DNA of 47,350 bases, taken from positions 1-47,350 of the forward strand of contig PGXB01000027.1 of NCBI GenBank assembly GCA_002838945.1, read 5' to 3'. Under the pieces are notes generated by a model. It did not search any database. It saw nothing but the letters and a program-made list of their open reading frames with translations, and was not told the origin of the DNA. Positions within the stretch are counted from its first letter, which is position 1; the number at the start of each line of letters is the position of its first letter. Shown one piece after another: positions 1 to 7,746 of this stretch. A program made the position numbers and the translations under genes. The DNA comes from a candidate division Zixibacteria bacterium HGW-Zixibacteria-1. GTDB lineage: Bacteria; Zixibacteria; MSB-5A5; GN15; PGXB01.

Positions 1-19
1 AACATCTGAACACCTCCTG

Positions 20-36
20 TCCTTCGGGACTCAGGA
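20..36. repeat. REP-like 17-mer, copy 1
   Basis: The 17-mer TCCTTCGGGACTCAGGA can fold into a small hairpin with a TTCG loop. It matches a second copy at 1686-1702 at 15 of 17 positions. The TCCTTCG...CTCAGGA form resembles palindromic REP-type repeats mobilised by RAYT transposases, and a broken RAYT gene lies at the right edge of the window. Two copies are weak evidence for a family. Confidence 0.4.
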
Positions 37-70
37 TGAGAAAGAATCATAATAATAGTATCCTTTCTCC

Positions 71-805
71 GTGTCCACTAAATCGGGGGAACTTCATGTA
101 GATCTTAGTGGTAATGTGATTTGGGAAAAAAGCATTGGTAATCCAGTCTATTATGAGGGCATTTATTCCATAGATAAAACAACAGATGATGGCTATATAT
201 TAGCTGGCACTGTGGATTCGGTATCATGCAATAATCTGGATTATTATTTACTTAAGGTCGACTCCAATGGTAACATGGTGTGGAGCAAAAGGTACGGCGG
301 ACAGTATCAAGATAACCTTACCTCAGTACAAGAGACAAACGATGGCGGATATATTGCCGGAGGTACTACGAGGTCATTTGGCGCCGGATCAAAGGACATT
401 CAAATCCTTAAGTTTAATAAATGTGGCGATACAACGTGGTCTCAGTTATATGGTGATGAATCCACGGATGAAGGTTGTGTCATTTTTCAGACTCTGGATA
501 ATGGGTATATAATTGCCGGCGGAGTTGCACATTCCCCTGGTGAACATATTGGCTCATTTGTAAAAAGGATGGGTGCTCAATCGACCTATCCCGAATTCAA
601 ATGCGGGGACGCCAATGGCGATTGTGCCATTAATTTATTGGATGCAACATATATATTAAACTATCTTTATTACAGCGGCCCGGCACCCAACCCCATCGGG
701 GCCGCCGATGCCAATGGCAATGGCGCTGTTAATGTATTGGACGTAACATATTTAATAGATTATATATATAAGGGAGAGTCAGCCCCTGTCTGTCCCCCGG
801 AATAA
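71..805 (+). CDS. Dockerin-type protein with propeller-like repeats, probably 5'-truncated
   Basis: The product is 244 residues. Residues about 10-165 hold three or four repeats of the type 'DGGYIAGGT ... KFNKCGDTTWSQLYG', as in secreted delta-60-like beta-propellers. Residues about 175-240 form a type I dockerin pair: two Ca-binding loops starting DANGD and DANGN, each followed by an LLDATY or VLDVTY helix and a GPAP or GESAP turn. Such modules anchor secreted proteins by binding cohesins; no cohesin was seen in the window. The only possible start is a GTG at 71 without a ribosome binding site, with a stop codon 15 bases upstream. There is no signal peptide although the protein should be exported, so this is probably the 3' remnant of a longer gene. 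Confidence 0.75.
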   Translation: MSTKSGELHVDLSGNVIWEKSIGNPVYYEGIYSIDKTTDDGYILAGTVDSVSCNNLDYYLLKVDSNGNMVWSKRYGGQYQDNLTSVQETNDGGYIAGGTTRSFGAGSKDIQILKFNKCGDTTWSQLYGDESTDEGCVIFQTLDNGYIIAGGVAHSPGEHIGSFVKRMGAQSTYPEFKCGDANGDCAINLLDATYILNYLYYSGPAPNPIGAADANGNGAVNVLDVTYLIDYIYKGESAPVCPPE

Positions 806-942
806 TAAGATATTGTATACCAATAACATAAACACAATAATTAGTATCCCGGGGCGGATTATATATCCGTCCCGGCTTTCTTTACTTCGCTGAAATGATA
901 TCACAATGAGGGTTTTGGAAGCATAACCCATATTTCAGATGC

Positions 943-1635
943 TTACTTCATCCGCGCAGCAATAAAAGGGATTTCATAGAGATCGATAAGTTTATTGATA
1001 ATAAAATCCGGCTTTTCTTTGGGGTAGCGGATTTTCTGGTCGCGGTGCGGGCCGACATTCAGCCGGATAGCCGTCATGCCGATCATCTTTGCCGGAACCA
1101 TATCGTTATCCTGACGGTCACCGATCATGGCCGATTCTTCCGGGAGCGAGCCAAGATTCTCAAGTATTTTCAAAAACATCCTGACATCCGGCTTGGAATA
1201 ACCGATCTCATCGGAGACCTTGACCGAATCAAAAAATCTGAGAATCCCATGGCTGTCCAGATAATCAAGCACCGTCTGCGGTTGATTGGCAGCAAATCCA
1301 AGTTTGAATTTGCCATGTAGTTTTCCCAGAATTTCGGCAATACCCGGCTGAAGCCGGTAATGATCGAACGGTTTGAAATTGTCGAACTCGGAGCGAAGCA
1401 TATAGAAAGCGTCCTCGTTCGGTTTCACCAACTGCCAGATAACATAGGAAAACAGCGATGGCGCATAGCACTCGACCGCCTTCGCTTCATATTTTTTAAT
1501 GGCGGCTTCGGAAACCGATTTGCCCTTTAATTCATTGATTCGTTTGCGGAGATATCCGTTCCAGGCGCGATGCGCCCCGGTTTCATCGATTATCGGCCAG
1601 CCGATGTCGAAAAGGATGGTGTTTATATCCGCCAT
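943..1635 (-). CDS. HAD-superfamily hydrolase (HAD-IA type)
   Basis: A 230-residue cytoplasmic protein of the haloacid dehalogenase superfamily, which mostly removes phosphate from small metabolites. Motif I near residue 10 reads ILFDIGWPIID and contains the nucleophile Asp. The helical cap follows at about 20-90. The motif III lysine is in EIGYSKPDVRMF, and the acidic motif IV is IGDRQDNDMVPAKMIG. The substrate cannot be read from the sequence. Motif I has Gly-Trp-Pro after the nucleophile region instead of the usual second Asp, a variation that also occurs in non-phosphatase or phosphonatase-like HADs. It lies 170 bases downstream of ppdK on the same strand, behind a terminator hairpin, so it is probably transcribed separately. 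Confidence 0.85.
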   Translation of the reverse strand: MADINTILFDIGWPIIDETGAHRAWNGYLRKRINELKGKSVSEAAIKKYEAKAVECYAPSLFSYVIWQLVKPNEDAFYMLRSEFDNFKPFDHYRLQPGIAEILGKLHGKFKLGFAANQPQTVLDYLDSHGILRFFDSVKVSDEIGYSKPDVRMFLKILENLGSLPEESAMIGDRQDNDMVPAKMIGMTAIRLNVGPHRDQKIRYPKEKPDFIINKLIDLYEIPFIAARMK

Positions 1636-1685
1636 GGTTTGCCAGCCTTATGCAGTCATGTTGAGATATTTCCGTGGGTGGCAGA

Positions 1686-1702
1686 TCCTTCGAGGCTCAG
1701 GA
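1686..1702. repeat. REP-like 17-mer, copy 2
   Basis: TCCTTCGAGGCTCAGGA lies in the gap between the HAD gene and ppdK. It differs from the copy at 20-36 only in the central bases, while both arms are identical. An intergenic position and conserved arms are typical of REP-like elements. Confidence 0.4.
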
Positions 1703-1756
1703 GCCCTGTCAACATCTGCCCTCATTCCTTACCCATGCAGTCAGATCATTATATAA

Positions 1757-1782
1757 GCCAAAAGCCGCCGGGAAGGCGGCTT
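1757..1782 (-). terminator. Terminator of ppdK
   Basis: The 8-base arms AAGCCGCC and GGCGGCTT flank a short GGGAA loop, just downstream of the ppdK stop codon. On the minus strand the hairpin is followed by TTTGGCTTAT, a weak U-tract. Confidence 0.6.
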
Positions 1783-1805
1783 CTGACATCCACTATCTTC
1801 AAAAA

Positions 1806-4670
1806 CTACTTATCGCGTTCGGCGGTCGCCTGCTGTTCTTTGATAGTCGCCTGCGCCGCAGCCAGCCGCGCAATCGGCACCCGGAAAGGTGAACAGGAGA
1901 CATAATTCAGGCCGATTCGATGGCAGAATTCCACCGATTCGGGATCGCCGCCATGCTCGCCGCAGATTCCGACCTTAAGATCGGGATTGGTGGCACGGCC
2001 CCGTTCGGTACCCATTTTCACCAGTTCGCCGACCCCTTCCTGATCGATCGTGACAAACGGATCTTTCGGAAGGATGCCCTTCTCCTGGTAGTAGCGGAGA
2101 AACTTGCCGGCATCGTCACGCGAGAAACCCATCGCCATCTGGGTCATATCATTGGTGCCGAAACTGAAGAACTGCGCTTCCTTGGCAATCTGATCGGCGA
2201 CAATGGCCGCCCGCGGAATCTCGATCATGGTTCCGACCAGATATTCCATCGATTTCAGCTTGTACTTCTTGATCACTTCATTGGCGATTCTCTCGACCAC
2301 TTCTTTCTGATTTATGAACTCATTGACATGGCCGACAAGCGGAATCATTATTTCCGGGATTATTTTCTTCTTGGCCTTGGTAAGTTCGCAGGCGGCTTCC
2401 ATAATCGCCCGGACCTGCATTTCGGTAATCTCCGGATAAACGATACCAAGACGGCAGCCGCGATGGCCCAGCATCGGGTTGACCTCTTTCAGTTCATCGA
2501 TACGGCGAAGGATCTTCTTCTTTTTCGCCAGGAGCTCATCATAGTGTTCATCATACTTGTCGAGACTTTCAATCTCTGCTTTGATGGCGGCCTTATCCGG
2601 CAGAAATTCATGAAGCGGCGGATCCAAGGTTCTGATAGTGACCGGATATCCATCCATAACATCGAACAGACCCTTGAAATCTTTTTTCTGGAAGGGCAGC
2701 AGGTGGTCCAGGGCATCCTGGCGCTCCATGGTGGAATCGGCCAGAATCATTTCCTGCACTATCGGAAGCCTGTCCTCGGCGAAAAACATATGTTCGGTGC
2801 GGCACAGACCGATTCCCTCGGCGCCGTATTTAAGCGCCTGCTGGGCGTCATGGGGCGTGTCGGCATTGGTGCGGACCCGCAATTTGCGAACTTCATCGGC
2901 CCATGTCATAAACTCGGCAAAGGCTCCCGAGAGCTCCGGCTCGATGGTTGCCACTTCACCGATAATAACCTCACCGGTGGAACCATTGAGAGTAATGACC
3001 TCACCCTGCTTGATAATCAATTTACCGATCTGGAACTGCTTCTTGGCCTCGTTGACCCGCATCGCTTCACAGCCGGCGACACAGCATTTACCCATGCCCC
3101 GGGCCACCACCGCCGCATGTGAAGTCATGCCGCCGCGCGAGGTCAGAATACCGGTCGAGGCATGCATCCCCTCGATATCATCCGGGTTGGTTTCCTGACG
3201 AACCAGAATAGGCTTGACTTTGTTCTTGGTCGCCTTGACCACATCCTCGGAGTTGAAATAGACCGCTCCCGAAGACGCCCCCGGCGAAGCCGGCAAACCT
3301 TTGGCAATCACTTCATATTTGGCCGCGGGATCCAGCCGGCGATGAAGCAACTGATCGAGCTGGCTCGGATCAATGCGCATCAAAGCTTCCTGCTTCGTAA
3401 TCAGCTTTTCCTTGACCATATCGACCGCTATCTGGAGCGCCGCCTGGACGGTTCTCTTGCCGGTCCGGGTCTGAAGCATATAAAGCTTGCCTTCCTGGAT
3501 GGTAAACTCGAAATCCTGAACATCACGATAATGTTTTTCCAACCGGTCGGTAATCTCTTTGAGCTGCTTGTAAACACCGGGCATTTCATCCTTGAGGCTG
3601 GTAATCGGCTGCGGGGTGCGAATCCCGGCCACGACATCTTCGCCCTGCGCATTTATCAGATATTCACCGTAAAATTCCTTTTGGCCATTGGCGGGATTAC
3701 GCGTAAATCCCACTCCGGTCCCGGAAGAATTACCCATATTGCCATAAACCATCGCCTGAATATTTACCGCCGTACCCAGGTCGCTGGGTATATTGTTGAG
3801 GCGGCGGTAACTGATGGCACGCGGATTGTTCCATGAGCGAAAGACGGCATCCCGGGACATCCGGAGTTGGACATAGGGATCATCGGGGAACGTTTCGCCT
3901 GTCTTGCGCTTGATGATCTGCTTGAATTTTTTGATAATATCGTTGAGATCCTCAACCTGGAGCGAAGAATCCTGCTTGATCTTTCTATCCTTTTTCTTGC
4001 TCTCGATGACACTCTCAAACTGAATTTTATCGATACCAAGAACGACATTGCCGAACATCTGGACAAATCGGCGGTAGTTATCACAGGCGAATCGCTCATC
4101 GCCGGTCTTGGCGGCCAGACCCTTTAGTGTGTCTTTATTCAGCCCCAGATTCAAAATCGTATCCATCATACCCGGCATGGAAAACTTGGCGCCCGAACGA
4201 ACCGAAACCAGCAATGGATTTTCCGGATCGCCGAATTTGGCGCCGACGATTTTTTCTATCCTGCCCATATATTCTTCAAGTTCTTTATCAATATCCTCCG
4301 GAATTTTAAGATCACTCTCATAATAGAGTGTGCAAACTTCGGTGGTAATCGTAAATCCGGGCGGGACCGGCACTCCGATCTGGCTCATTTCGGCCAGTCC
4401 GGCTCCTTTGCCGCCAAGCAAATCGCGCATACTGGCGTCGCCGTCGGCCTTACCGGCTCCAAAGAAGTAGCAAGGTTTTTGTTGCAGCAGTTTTTTGGTC
4501 GATTTATCTTTGGGTGTTTTGGCGCTCGACTTGTCTGCTTTGCTTTTAGAGGTTACGGTTTTAGCCTTAGTTTTAGGCGTGGCTTTTTTCATACTCTTTT
4601 TTCCTGGTTTAGCTGTTTTCTTCGGTCCCCTTTTATCCTTTGTTTTTCCTGCTTTTTTCGTCGCTACCAT
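1806..4670 (-). CDS. ppdK: Pyruvate, phosphate dikinase with lysine-rich N-terminal tail
   Basis: This 954-residue enzyme interconverts pyruvate + ATP + Pi and phosphoenolpyruvate + AMP + PPi in the cytoplasm, at the gluconeogenesis/glycolysis node. After residue 65 the full family layout is present: an ATP-grasp nucleotide-binding part (about 70-400, with GGKGAGLAEM and SVRSGAKFSMPGMMDT), the swivelling phosphohistidine domain with GGMTSHAAVVARG (His near 518), and a C-terminal PEP/pyruvate TIM barrel with GLCRTEHMFF, MLGHRGCRLG, GTNDMTQM and the catalytic Cys of GICGEHGGDP (about 903). Family members are normally about 875-890 residues. The extra 60-65 N-terminal residues are almost only Lys, Ala, Thr, Ser and Pro, like a histone H1 tail. 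The start at 4670 has an AGGAGG site upstream, which supports translation of the tail. Confidence 0.97.
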   Translation of the reverse strand: MVATKKAGKTKDKRGPKKTAKPGKKSMKKATPKTKAKTVTSKSKADKSSAKTPKDKSTKKLLQQKPCYFFGAGKADGDASMRDLLGGKGAGLAEMSQIGVPVPPGFTITTEVCTLYYESDLKIPEDIDKELEEYMGRIEKIVGAKFGDPENPLLVSVRSGAKFSMPGMMDTILNLGLNKDTLKGLAAKTGDERFACDNYRRFVQMFGNVVLGIDKIQFESVIESKKKDRKIKQDSSLQVEDLNDIIKKFKQIIKRKTGETFPDDPYVQLRMSRDAVFRSWNNPRAISYRRLNNIPSDLGTAVNIQAMVYGNMGNSSGTGVGFTRNPANGQKEFYGEYLINAQGEDVVAGIRTPQPITSLKDEMPGVYKQLKEITDRLEKHYRDVQDFEFTIQEGKLYMLQTRTGKRTVQAALQIAVDMVKEKLITKQEALMRIDPSQLDQLLHRRLDPAAKYEVIAKGLPASPGASSGAVYFNSEDVVKATKNKVKPILVRQETNPDDIEGMHASTGILTSRGGMTSHAAVVARGMGKCCVAGCEAMRVNEAKKQFQIGKLIIKQGEVITLNGSTGEVIIGEVATIEPELSGAFAEFMTWADEVRKLRVRTNADTPHDAQQALKYGAEGIGLCRTEHMFFAEDRLPIVQEMILADSTMERQDALDHLLPFQKKDFKGLFDVMDGYPVTIRTLDPPLHEFLPDKAAIKAEIESLDKYDEHYDELLAKKKKILRRIDELKEVNPMLGHRGCRLGIVYPEITEMQVRAIMEAACELTKAKKKIIPEIMIPLVGHVNEFINQKEVVERIANEVIKKYKLKSMEYLVGTMIEIPRAAIVADQIAKEAQFFSFGTNDMTQMAMGFSRDDAGKFLRYYQEKGILPKDPFVTIDQEGVGELVKMGTERGRATNPDLKVGICGEHGGDPESVEFCHRIGLNYVSCSPFRVPIARLAAAQATIKEQQATAERDK

Positions 4671-4735
4671 TACCGATTTCCCCTCCTGTCCTTAAATTAT
4701 GGACATAAATACATCAATTTTGAGTTATACGCAAT

Positions 4736-4777
4736 AAAAAAAGGCGGCGTAAGTGAGAATTCTCACTTGCGCCGCCC
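4736..4777 (-). terminator. Strong intrinsic terminator after the 107-residue gene
   Basis: A near-perfect inverted repeat spans 4743-4776: a GGCGGCG stem base plus AAGTGAGAA/TTCTCACTT with one G-T pair. Seven T residues follow on the minus strand. It lies between the stop of the small lysine-rich gene (4798) and the start of ppdK (4670), so ppdK needs its own promoter in 4671-4735. Confidence 0.85.
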
Positions 4778-4797
4778 AAGACTCGTTGGCAGCAAAA

Positions 4798-5121
4798 CTA
4801 CATTGTGAAAAGACGCTCACCGCTGATGATTTTCTCCAAAATCTTCAGCGTTTTCTCGACCGGCGCGTGCATAATATCAGAGGTATTAAAAGTCGAGCGA
4901 ATCACCTCGCGTGGACAGACAAAATTCGCCTTGCCTCTCCCCCCCCGAGCTTTCTTCTTGTGAGTCAGATTATACTGCCGTTGATATTCCTTGGCTTTTT
5001 CCTTGTGCATTTGATAATAACGGCGCTGGTACTCACGACGTGCCTCGGGCGTGGAAAGCTTTCCTTTGCCTTTCCTCTTACTATTAGTTTTGGTGCCGGC
5101 AGAATTAGCTGTATTAGCCAT
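4798..5121 (-). CDS. Small lysine/arginine-rich protein of unknown function
   Basis: A 107-residue protein that I cannot place in a family. Residues 1-65 are highly basic and include two related helical stretches, EYQRRYYQMHKEKAKEYQRQYN, around two Tyr-Gln-Arg blocks, followed by KKKARGGRGK. Residues 66-107 are neutral, with the sequence NFVCPREVIRSTFNTSDIMH and a helical end. It could be a nucleic-acid-binding protein; its basic half resembles the tail on the adjacent PPDK. A GAGGAGGGG site sits directly before the ATG, with a TTGACA/TATTTT promoter about 85 bases upstream and a strong terminator downstream, so it looks like a single-gene unit. Confidence 0.7.
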   Translation of the reverse strand: MANTANSAGTKTNSKRKGKGKLSTPEARREYQRRYYQMHKEKAKEYQRQYNLTHKKKARGGRGKANFVCPREVIRSTFNTSDIMHAPVEKTLKILEKIISGERLFTM

Positions 5122-5205
5122 CCCCTCCTCACTTTCAGCTAATGAAGTTATGTTACCCTAATTGAAAAAATAACTTATCGCTCGGCCCAACCTATCGACA
5201 GTGAA

Positions 5206-5234
5206 AAAATACCCAAAATGGCTTTACTTGTCAA
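5206..5234 (-). promoter_or_regulatory. Sigma70-type promoter for the small basic gene
   Basis: On the minus strand a TTGACA (5234-5229) and a TATTTT (5211-5206) are separated by 17 bases, about 85 bases upstream of the ATG at 5121. Confidence 0.55.
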
Positions 5235-5350
5235 GAGAAATTTAAATAATTTTTCGTAATTCTTTACAGGTCAGCATATTGCGATTTAATAAAATTTATT
5301 TTTTGTAATATACTATATTACGAAGACTTATGGCAAATGTTTGTAAAATA

Positions 5351-5380
5351 AAAGAGCCCCAATTGAATGGGGCTCTTTTT
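5351..5380 (-). terminator. Terminator ending the 12-gene operon
   Basis: The arms AAAGAGCCCC (5351-5360) and GGGGCTCTTT (5369-5378) enclose an 8-base loop. T-tracts follow on both sides, so it can work in both directions. It is 19 bases past the stop codon of the last operon gene at 5399. Confidence 0.9.
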
Positions 5381-5398
5381 TGCCATATTTATTTCACA

Positions 5399-6193
5399 TT
5401 ATGTTTCGGTGACTCTTCCCCGACTATTAAAATAACTTACGATTTCAAAAATCGCCCAGATAATAAAAACGCCGAACACCAGGAACCAGAAAAGCATGAA
5501 GCCCCCCTTGCCGGCGCCCCATGCGACCGCCGTCCAGTCGTTGAGAATCTGGATGCGCTGCACAAAAAGAGAAATTCGGCCCATCACCGTATAGCCGAAC
5601 GAAGCGCCGAAACCGATCATAAGAATCCAGATTCCGAAACTTGACACGATCTTGAATAATCCGGTGTGCTCCTTGGAAAAGAAGAAATAAAACAAGGCGG
5701 CCAGTGTCCCGAGGAATATTATTATACTGGCAATACCGGAAGTGGTGTCAAACACAGAACGACCCGCGAAGTTGCTCCAGTCAATAATGCCCCTCATGGC
5801 CGACAGCATTTGCTCAATCACTCTGGCCTGCATTTCGCGGGGAACGGCCATGCCGGCGGCGATACCCATGTACAGAGCAATCGGCCAGCGGCTGATCCAG
5901 GATCTTTTCCGGGAGAACCGGGTCCACATCATGATGCCCAGCGCGGCCGGTATCAGATACCAGAATTGCGAAGAATTCAGCCATAGAAAATACCAGTCGC
6001 CGTCATTGAGCCTGGCGAAAAGATTGGGAATCAAAATCTGGTGCCATAAAACCAGGGCAAAATACCCGGCCGAAACTCCGACCACCAGATGTTCCGCAAA
6101 TTTGTAAAACGGATTGTCTTTGTACAGAAACGAGAAGGTGCATAATGTCAGAAATGCTCCTAATGTCGTCCATAAAAATGTACTCCATTCCAT
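5399..6193 (-). CDS. Module 3, subunit D: polytopic membrane protein (D3)
   Basis: A 264-residue inner-membrane protein with about six hydrophobic segments. It is the third paralogue of the D family. All three share FLYKDNPxYK near residue 25, a GxSAGY(W/F) segment, an RxxWISRWPxA loop, a KEHxGxF loop, and the near-invariant GIWxLMIxFGASFGYTVMxR stretch followed by SL and a DW ending. D3 has a longer C-terminal end with an extra hydrophobic segment (GGFMLFWFLVFGVFIIWAI). It is the last gene of the operon, 13 bases after C3, and is followed by a terminator. I do not recognise a named function. The conserved Gly-rich 'FGASFGYTVM' segment suggests a structural or transport role in a membrane complex. 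Confidence 0.85.
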   Translation of the reverse strand: MEWSTFLWTTLGAFLTLCTFSFLYKDNPFYKFAEHLVVGVSAGYFALVLWHQILIPNLFARLNDGDWYFLWLNSSQFWYLIPAALGIMMWTRFSRKRSWISRWPIALYMGIAAGMAVPREMQARVIEQMLSAMRGIIDWSNFAGRSVFDTTSGIASIIIFLGTLAALFYFFFSKEHTGLFKIVSSFGIWILMIGFGASFGYTVMGRISLFVQRIQILNDWTAVAWGAGKGGFMLFWFLVFGVFIIWAIFEIVSYFNSRGRVTET

Positions 6194-6206
6194 ATATGAT
6201 CACCTC

Positions 6207-7076
6207 CTATCTCAGTTTCCGTCGGTTGCGTGTTGCCAGATATCCCACATTACCCATCAGGATAAATAAAATAATCAGAATATGGGCAAAGACCTGAATT
6301 CTCATACCATCAATCGCGCGCCCGGGGTTGTCGCATAGTTTCTCAATCTGGGCCGACCCCAGAAGCCCGGCCGCAAGTCCGAAAATCTGGCCGGAACCAA
6401 GATATGGATACATATCGGCCCCCATAACTCCCGTAACCGCCAGGGCCAGAGGAACACCATAATTTCCGTGCCCGTAAGTGATCCACATTTCAGCCACATT
6501 GCCCGCCGCCATGTCCAGAACCAGCTTGCACTGATCGAAGTTCTTGACACCTTTCATCATCGGGATACTGTCGATCGGCGTGCTGTAATAATCGGTCGGA
6601 AACGGGACGCGAAAATCAAGACCCATGGCCTGGATAACCATGGCCGGATAGGGCTTGTATCCCAGGAAAACATAATCAATCCCGTTGACGATTTCTCTCC
6701 CTTTATAGAAGACATCATTATAGGTGGCATCATGACTGACCGAGTCGGTGATATCCTTAATCACCTGATCGACCATCCCCTGACCAAGATTGGAAAGGGT
6801 CCCGAAAATCACTTTTACTTTCTTGCGAAAACACATTTCCGCAATGACATAGGTGGTCGGGTGAAGTTCCGCCAGCGCATTGGGATCATAGTCAACCGAC
6901 AAATAAATCATATCGCCCTCTTCCAGCGATTCGAATCTATTGTAGATTGTCTTGACTTCATTACTGATTGTAATCGGAACCGCGAAATCCCAGAGATATG
7001 TGATGACACATACTATCGCCAGAAAGAGGAAGACCCAGCGCCGATCGAGCGACATCATACGATCAAATATATTCAT
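6207..7076 (-). CDS. Module 3, subunit C: membrane-anchored Rossmann-like protein (C3)
   Basis: A 289-residue protein: one N-terminal membrane segment (about 13-32), a soluble domain of about 220 residues, and a C-terminal membrane segment (about 262-282, HILIILFILMGNVGYLATRNRR). The soluble domain starts with an EGDMIYLSVDYDPNALAELHP-like stretch, shared with C1 (LVSLDYDPPSAPELQP) and C2 (LLSYDYGPSMAPEVEP). It continues with an alternating strand-helix pattern and a Y-rich 'DYYSTPIDS' motif also found in C1. All C copies end in NIGY- or NAAF-type membrane anchors. C3 lacks the double GG of GLLGG found in C1 and C2, having AAGLLGSAQIE instead. Function unknown. It starts 13 bases after B3. 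Confidence 0.85.
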   Translation of the reverse strand: MNIFDRMMSLDRRWVFLFLAIVCVITYLWDFAVPITISNEVKTIYNRFESLEEGDMIYLSVDYDPNALAELHPTTYVIAEMCFRKKVKVIFGTLSNLGQGMVDQVIKDITDSVSHDATYNDVFYKGREIVNGIDYVFLGYKPYPAMVIQAMGLDFRVPFPTDYYSTPIDSIPMMKGVKNFDQCKLVLDMAAGNVAEMWITYGHGNYGVPLALAVTGVMGADMYPYLGSGQIFGLAAGLLGSAQIEKLCDNPGRAIDGMRIQVFAHILIILFILMGNVGYLATRNRRKLR

Positions 7077-7089
7077 ACTTCAATCCTCC

Positions 7090-7731
7090 TCAATCCTTGC
7101 CCAGGTAGGCTCGTTCGATTCCCAGAATCACCTTCAGGGCCGTGGCCACCATGCCGAGACCGACTCCGATAACAATGGCCCGTTTTGCGGCCAGGTTCGG
7201 AACATTGAGAAGCCACACCGAGAATTTTTCCATGATCGGCTGAAGTGGTCCCAGGAAGGGATTGAAACGGAGCATGATAACCAGCGCCGCAATTAACAGC
7301 AGGGTCGCCAGAAGAGACCTTGCCCGGAAGGCCCGATAGGCGGCCGATGCAATAAAGAAGGCCAGCAGTGAAAACATCGTGGCCTGAATCGGAATAACAA
7401 TATGATTATAAAAATGCACGAACATATAATTGTCGGAACCCACCGGCGTCGAGAAATTCCGGAAATAATCGAAGCCGAAGAATGTCATAAAAAATAATCC
7501 GGCCAGAGTGACAATGGCATATTGCCAGTTGGGTTTCTTATATTTTACTTTATCCCAGGAGACTCTTATCAGCGACCAGATGCCCAGCGCCAGGGCAAAA
7601 ACACCGATAATCATCATCCAGTCCATAAAGAATGCATTTACCCATTCGGACGCCTGATGCGGAATATAATACTGTATGATCATGGCGAATCCGAATACGA
7701 AAACCATCATTAATGGGAACTGTCTTTTCAT
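7090..7731 (-). CDS. Module 3, subunit B: small polytopic membrane protein (B3)
   Basis: A 213-residue integral membrane protein with about six membrane segments, third copy of the B family. Family hallmarks are an MKRQFPL- or MRREIPM-like start, an aromatic-Pro-His loop (YYIPHQ), an FxxASAxYRAFRAR segment in the middle, and a C-terminal RAIVIGVGLG...ILGIERAYLG stretch. B3 carries all of them. The conserved Arg-rich 'YRAFRAR' faces the cytoplasm in a simple positive-inside model. It lies between A3 (gap 15) and C3 (gap 13), so translation is probably coupled. No known enzyme or transporter signature was seen. Confidence 0.85.
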   Translation of the reverse strand: MKRQFPLMMVFVFGFAMIIQYYIPHQASEWVNAFFMDWMMIIGVFALALGIWSLIRVSWDKVKYKKPNWQYAIVTLAGLFFMTFFGFDYFRNFSTPVGSDNYMFVHFYNHIVIPIQATMFSLLAFFIASAAYRAFRARSLLATLLLIAALVIMLRFNPFLGPLQPIMEKFSVWLLNVPNLAAKRAIVIGVGLGMVATALKVILGIERAYLGKD

Positions 7732-7746
7732 CTTTGTCTGCCCTTC

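Noticed and set aside
1920-3122. 400-codon open frame on the plus strand inside ppdK
   Set aside because: It is antisense to a confidently identified enzyme, has no family motifs and no ribosome binding site; it is a codon-bias shadow.
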